DNA from: Triops longicaudatus
Lineage: Eukaryota > Arthropoda > Branchiopoda > Notostraca > Triopsidae
Direction of reading: 5' to 3'
DNA: 64,000 bases
Assembly (NCBI GenBank): GCA_022885665.1
Contig: JAGQDJ010000090.1
Location: 1-64,000, forward strand
Position 1 is the stretch's first letter, and each line of letters opens with the position of its first letter. The position numbers and the translations under genes are program-made. The notes beneath the pieces are model-generated. The model was not told where the DNA came from. It did not search any database and saw only the letters and a program-made list of their open reading frames with translations. Below, piece by piece: positions 61,674 to 64,000 of this stretch.

Positions 61674-62585
61674 CGTAGTTGGTTAACTATAACTCACAAA
61701 TGCATTTTGCTGACCTTAAACCTGTAGAAAAGATCGCAATATTACATTAATTGGGGGATTAGTGGTTTCATCGTTTGATAGGACGCCATGTATTCCATGG
61801 AAAAAAGTTAACAATGGATAATTTAAGTAGCGCTTTCCTTAATCAAAATAGGAGCTATTTCAGGGAGTCTGATAATGAATGGATTTTTTCTTAGTGAAAT
61901 CATGACATAATCAGGGTTGAGCCAAAACCAAGATTTGGTTGTCATAGCAACCCTAAGAAATATCAATTAATACTTACTTTTAAAAGAACATAGATGGGAT
62001 TGTCACTTCGCACAGCCAAATAAGTTTAAAGGTAAAAAAAAAATCAGTAAACGAGAAAAAGGTCAACTATGACGTGATCGCGTAAAACTGGTTTCACTTT
62101 CACCTTCACCTTGATTCTATAAACAATGCGTAAAATTCAAGTGGCCTCACTAAATAGCAACCTCCGTGCGCTTTGATGCGTCCTTGTGTCTAGATACAGA
62201 TCTGTCAACATAGTAAAGGAAGCACATAGGCCATCTACGACACTTTTCAACAAGCTCCCGAGGCCCCTGTAGTAAAAATCCGGGAAACCTAGGTATTTGC
62301 ACCGGAAACTTTTCAGATCACGTCGCGAAATTGGTTTAATTTTTCTGAATAACTTACCAATAGTAGTATAATGGATTAACAAACTTACTTCGCAAATAGA
62401 TATTTTTTGAAAAGAAAAATGCTCAATAAATTTGCAAAAAAAGGAACTATATTTCATCGTTTTTTTCGGTGGTTTTCTTTTAAACACCCCACCACCCCTC
62501 GATTTGCGTGTTTCATAATCGCTTCCAGTGAGTAAAAACTGCACGTGTCTTAAAAATAAACCTTCCTGTTATTAAAACTGAGCCG
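61674..62585. other. 5' flank of Ehbp1
   Basis: Contains the 5' UTR and possibly the promoter. A candidate 3' splice site (TTTCTACAG on the minus strand, about 61722-61730) lies some 50 nt before the start codon, so a separate non-coding first exon further right is possible. Nothing else was recognised. Confidence 0.4.
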
Positions 62586-62735
62586 AACCTAACCTGACAT
62601 AACTATCCTAACCTAATTTAACCTAATATGATGACCTATTTTTTGTATCGACTTCCTCATGGTTTGCGCAGGAGCGCTGGTGGTAAACGCAGTAAAATTT
62701 GTTAAATTAAGTTAAGTTGGGTTAAGCTTAGTTAG
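62586..62735. repeat. Imperfect inverted repeat of CCTAA/TTAGG-like motifs
   Basis: The left arm has AACCTAACCT at 62586-62595 and CCTAACCTAATTTAACCTAA at 62607-62626. The right arm (62701-62735) reads GTTAAATTAAGTTAAGTTGG then GTTAAGCTTAGTTAG, the approximate reverse complement with decayed units. The unit CCTAA is the complement of the arthropod telomere repeat TTAGG. This may be an interstitial telomere-like trace or a small foldback/MITE element. About 75 nt of unrelated sequence separates the arms. Confidence 0.45.
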
Positions 62736-64000
62736 ATAAGACTAGGGCGGGAAAACTAGGAATCGAGGAGCGTATAACAGAAATGTATCACGTTTTCGAA
62801 AAAATATTTAAAAAAATCTTGCTTTTTTATTGAACTTCACCAAAATCAGGCTTTGCAGCCAAGTAGATCAGTTGTAACTAATATTTTACGGAAAACAGAA
62901 TACAAATCTGACAATCAGTTTTTGAACTACGACATGGCAAGTTTTCCACACCATAAGCCATCTCTTTCGTTCAGGGCCGTCGTGAGTGGGTTAGGGGGGT
63001 GCAGCACCCATAATAATTGGTCAAAAGCCGATTCCGTAAAGAAGTATCATACTCGAATCGGTGAAGTCGTCAAGAAGAGTCAGTATAATTAAGGCCCCAC
63101 GACCCCAATAAAAACACCCTCGCGACGCCCCTGCTTTCGACGGCTTAAGATACGGAATTTTTCCGTCATTGGGCATACGAGCATTAGGTATCCCATAGCG
63201 AACACGGTATCATCTGCTTCGCTATTGCGATATGTAACACCCGCGTAAAAAGGAACAGTATATTGATAACTGAACAATTGGGTTTGATTTTTTTAAGTAT
63301 TTATACGTGCTATCTTTTCATGCAATAAGCTTAGAGAGGTAAAATTTTCTACTACTTTGAGAGATATTTTCTTGCCTTTTCATTTGAGTTTTGTTTAAAC
63401 AGGAAAATATTCTAGTTAAAATAACCTACAGGCTCTATCGGAGTTACTGTAAGGAGCCCACAAGTTTAAAAACATGAACATATTTTTTTAATTTATGGCA
63501 AATACAGCAGACCCACGGAACCTACATAGGATAATGATGTAGAGCCAGTGATGGGCAACATACGAACCCCGGTGAGCAGGCAGTGAAATGTTTTATATAA
63601 TATGGAAAGTTTGGCGTACAAAAGAGCATACAAATCTCAGTTCTTTACAAGTCAAGTGCAATCTTAATTGAAAAGGATTTCGTTGTGAACAAATCTGTTT
63701 TTACTTTTTGTTAAGTAACATCCGATTAAGTGTATTTTAATTAGCTAATTGGCCTACCTTATATGTCTTGACCCCGCAGCCACCTCACATGGCTTTAAAT
63801 GACCCGTGAAAGAGGAAAGGTTACCGACCATTGACGTAGGGGCTTAAAATATTCGAAAAATTACAAAGTTCAAAGTGAGCGTTACTATGCATTTAGCTTG
63901 GAAATTTCAACAGGATCTTTTAGTTATGTAACTTGAATACATATATGATCAAAAACATAATTTTGCTTTCCATGTTTCTCTGTATTGGAAATGAAACTCG
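62736..64000. other. Intergenic DNA at the right edge
   Basis: AT-rich, with no exon, repeat or RNA gene that I can support. Short open frames such as 62853-63092 show no family features. Confidence 0.4.

Noticed and set aside
1..64000. CRISPR arrays, bacterial-type operons, rRNA or viral genes
   Set aside because: No regularly spaced repeats, Shine-Dalgarno-led gene runs, rRNA signatures or viral protein motifs were seen; the genes are spliced metazoan genes.

Overview
The window is nuclear DNA of an animal, most probably an arthropod. Genes are broken by GT-AG introns, many only 60-100 nt long. The proteins are metazoan, and there are two tandem orthodenticle (otd/Otx) homeobox genes. Short CCTAA-type repeats near the right end recall the arthropod telomere repeat. 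The compact introns would suit a small-genome crustacean such as a branchiopod, but nothing here fixes the species. I see no bacterial operons, CRISPR arrays, tRNA or rRNA genes and no intact transposon.

Left third (1-22.4 kb) is gene-dense. Glutaminyl-tRNA synthetase (minus, 12 exons) and Bax inhibitor-1 (plus, 6 exons) are head-to-head across a 578-nt shared promoter. BI-1 then converges on Nsun2, a tRNA/mRNA m5C methyltransferase (minus, 12 exons), and the two appear to share one palindromic poly(A) signal. GTP cyclohydrolase I (minus, 5 exons) follows. Next come two ciliary transition-zone genes in tandem on the plus strand, B9D2 and a shortened tectonic, only 35 nt apart and preceded by an RFX X-box-like site. 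A nucleotide-sugar transporter of the SLC35A family (plus) closes this part.

Middle (22.4-51 kb) is gene-poor and dominated by the otd pair. otd copy 1 (30.0-33.1 kb) probably has a non-coding first exon near 25.8-26.1 kb. otd copy 2 (46.4-51.0 kb) lies 13.3 kb downstream. The long non-coding stretches are the natural place for developmental enhancers. They also contain homopolymer runs and short repeats.

Right part (51.6-61.7 kb) is a single minus-strand gene, Ehbp1 (14 exons; N-terminal C2, CH, bMERB, C-terminal CaaX box), convergent with otd copy 2. From 61.7 kb to the end there is 5' flanking DNA with an imperfect inverted repeat of telomere-like motifs.

Reading-frame phase was checked by hand across every splice junction. 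All CDS models close in frame with lengths matching their families, except otd copy 2 (first coding exon not found), the transporter (middle exons tentative) and tectonic (N-terminal half absent). Family assignments rest on recall of homologous proteins; no search was run.
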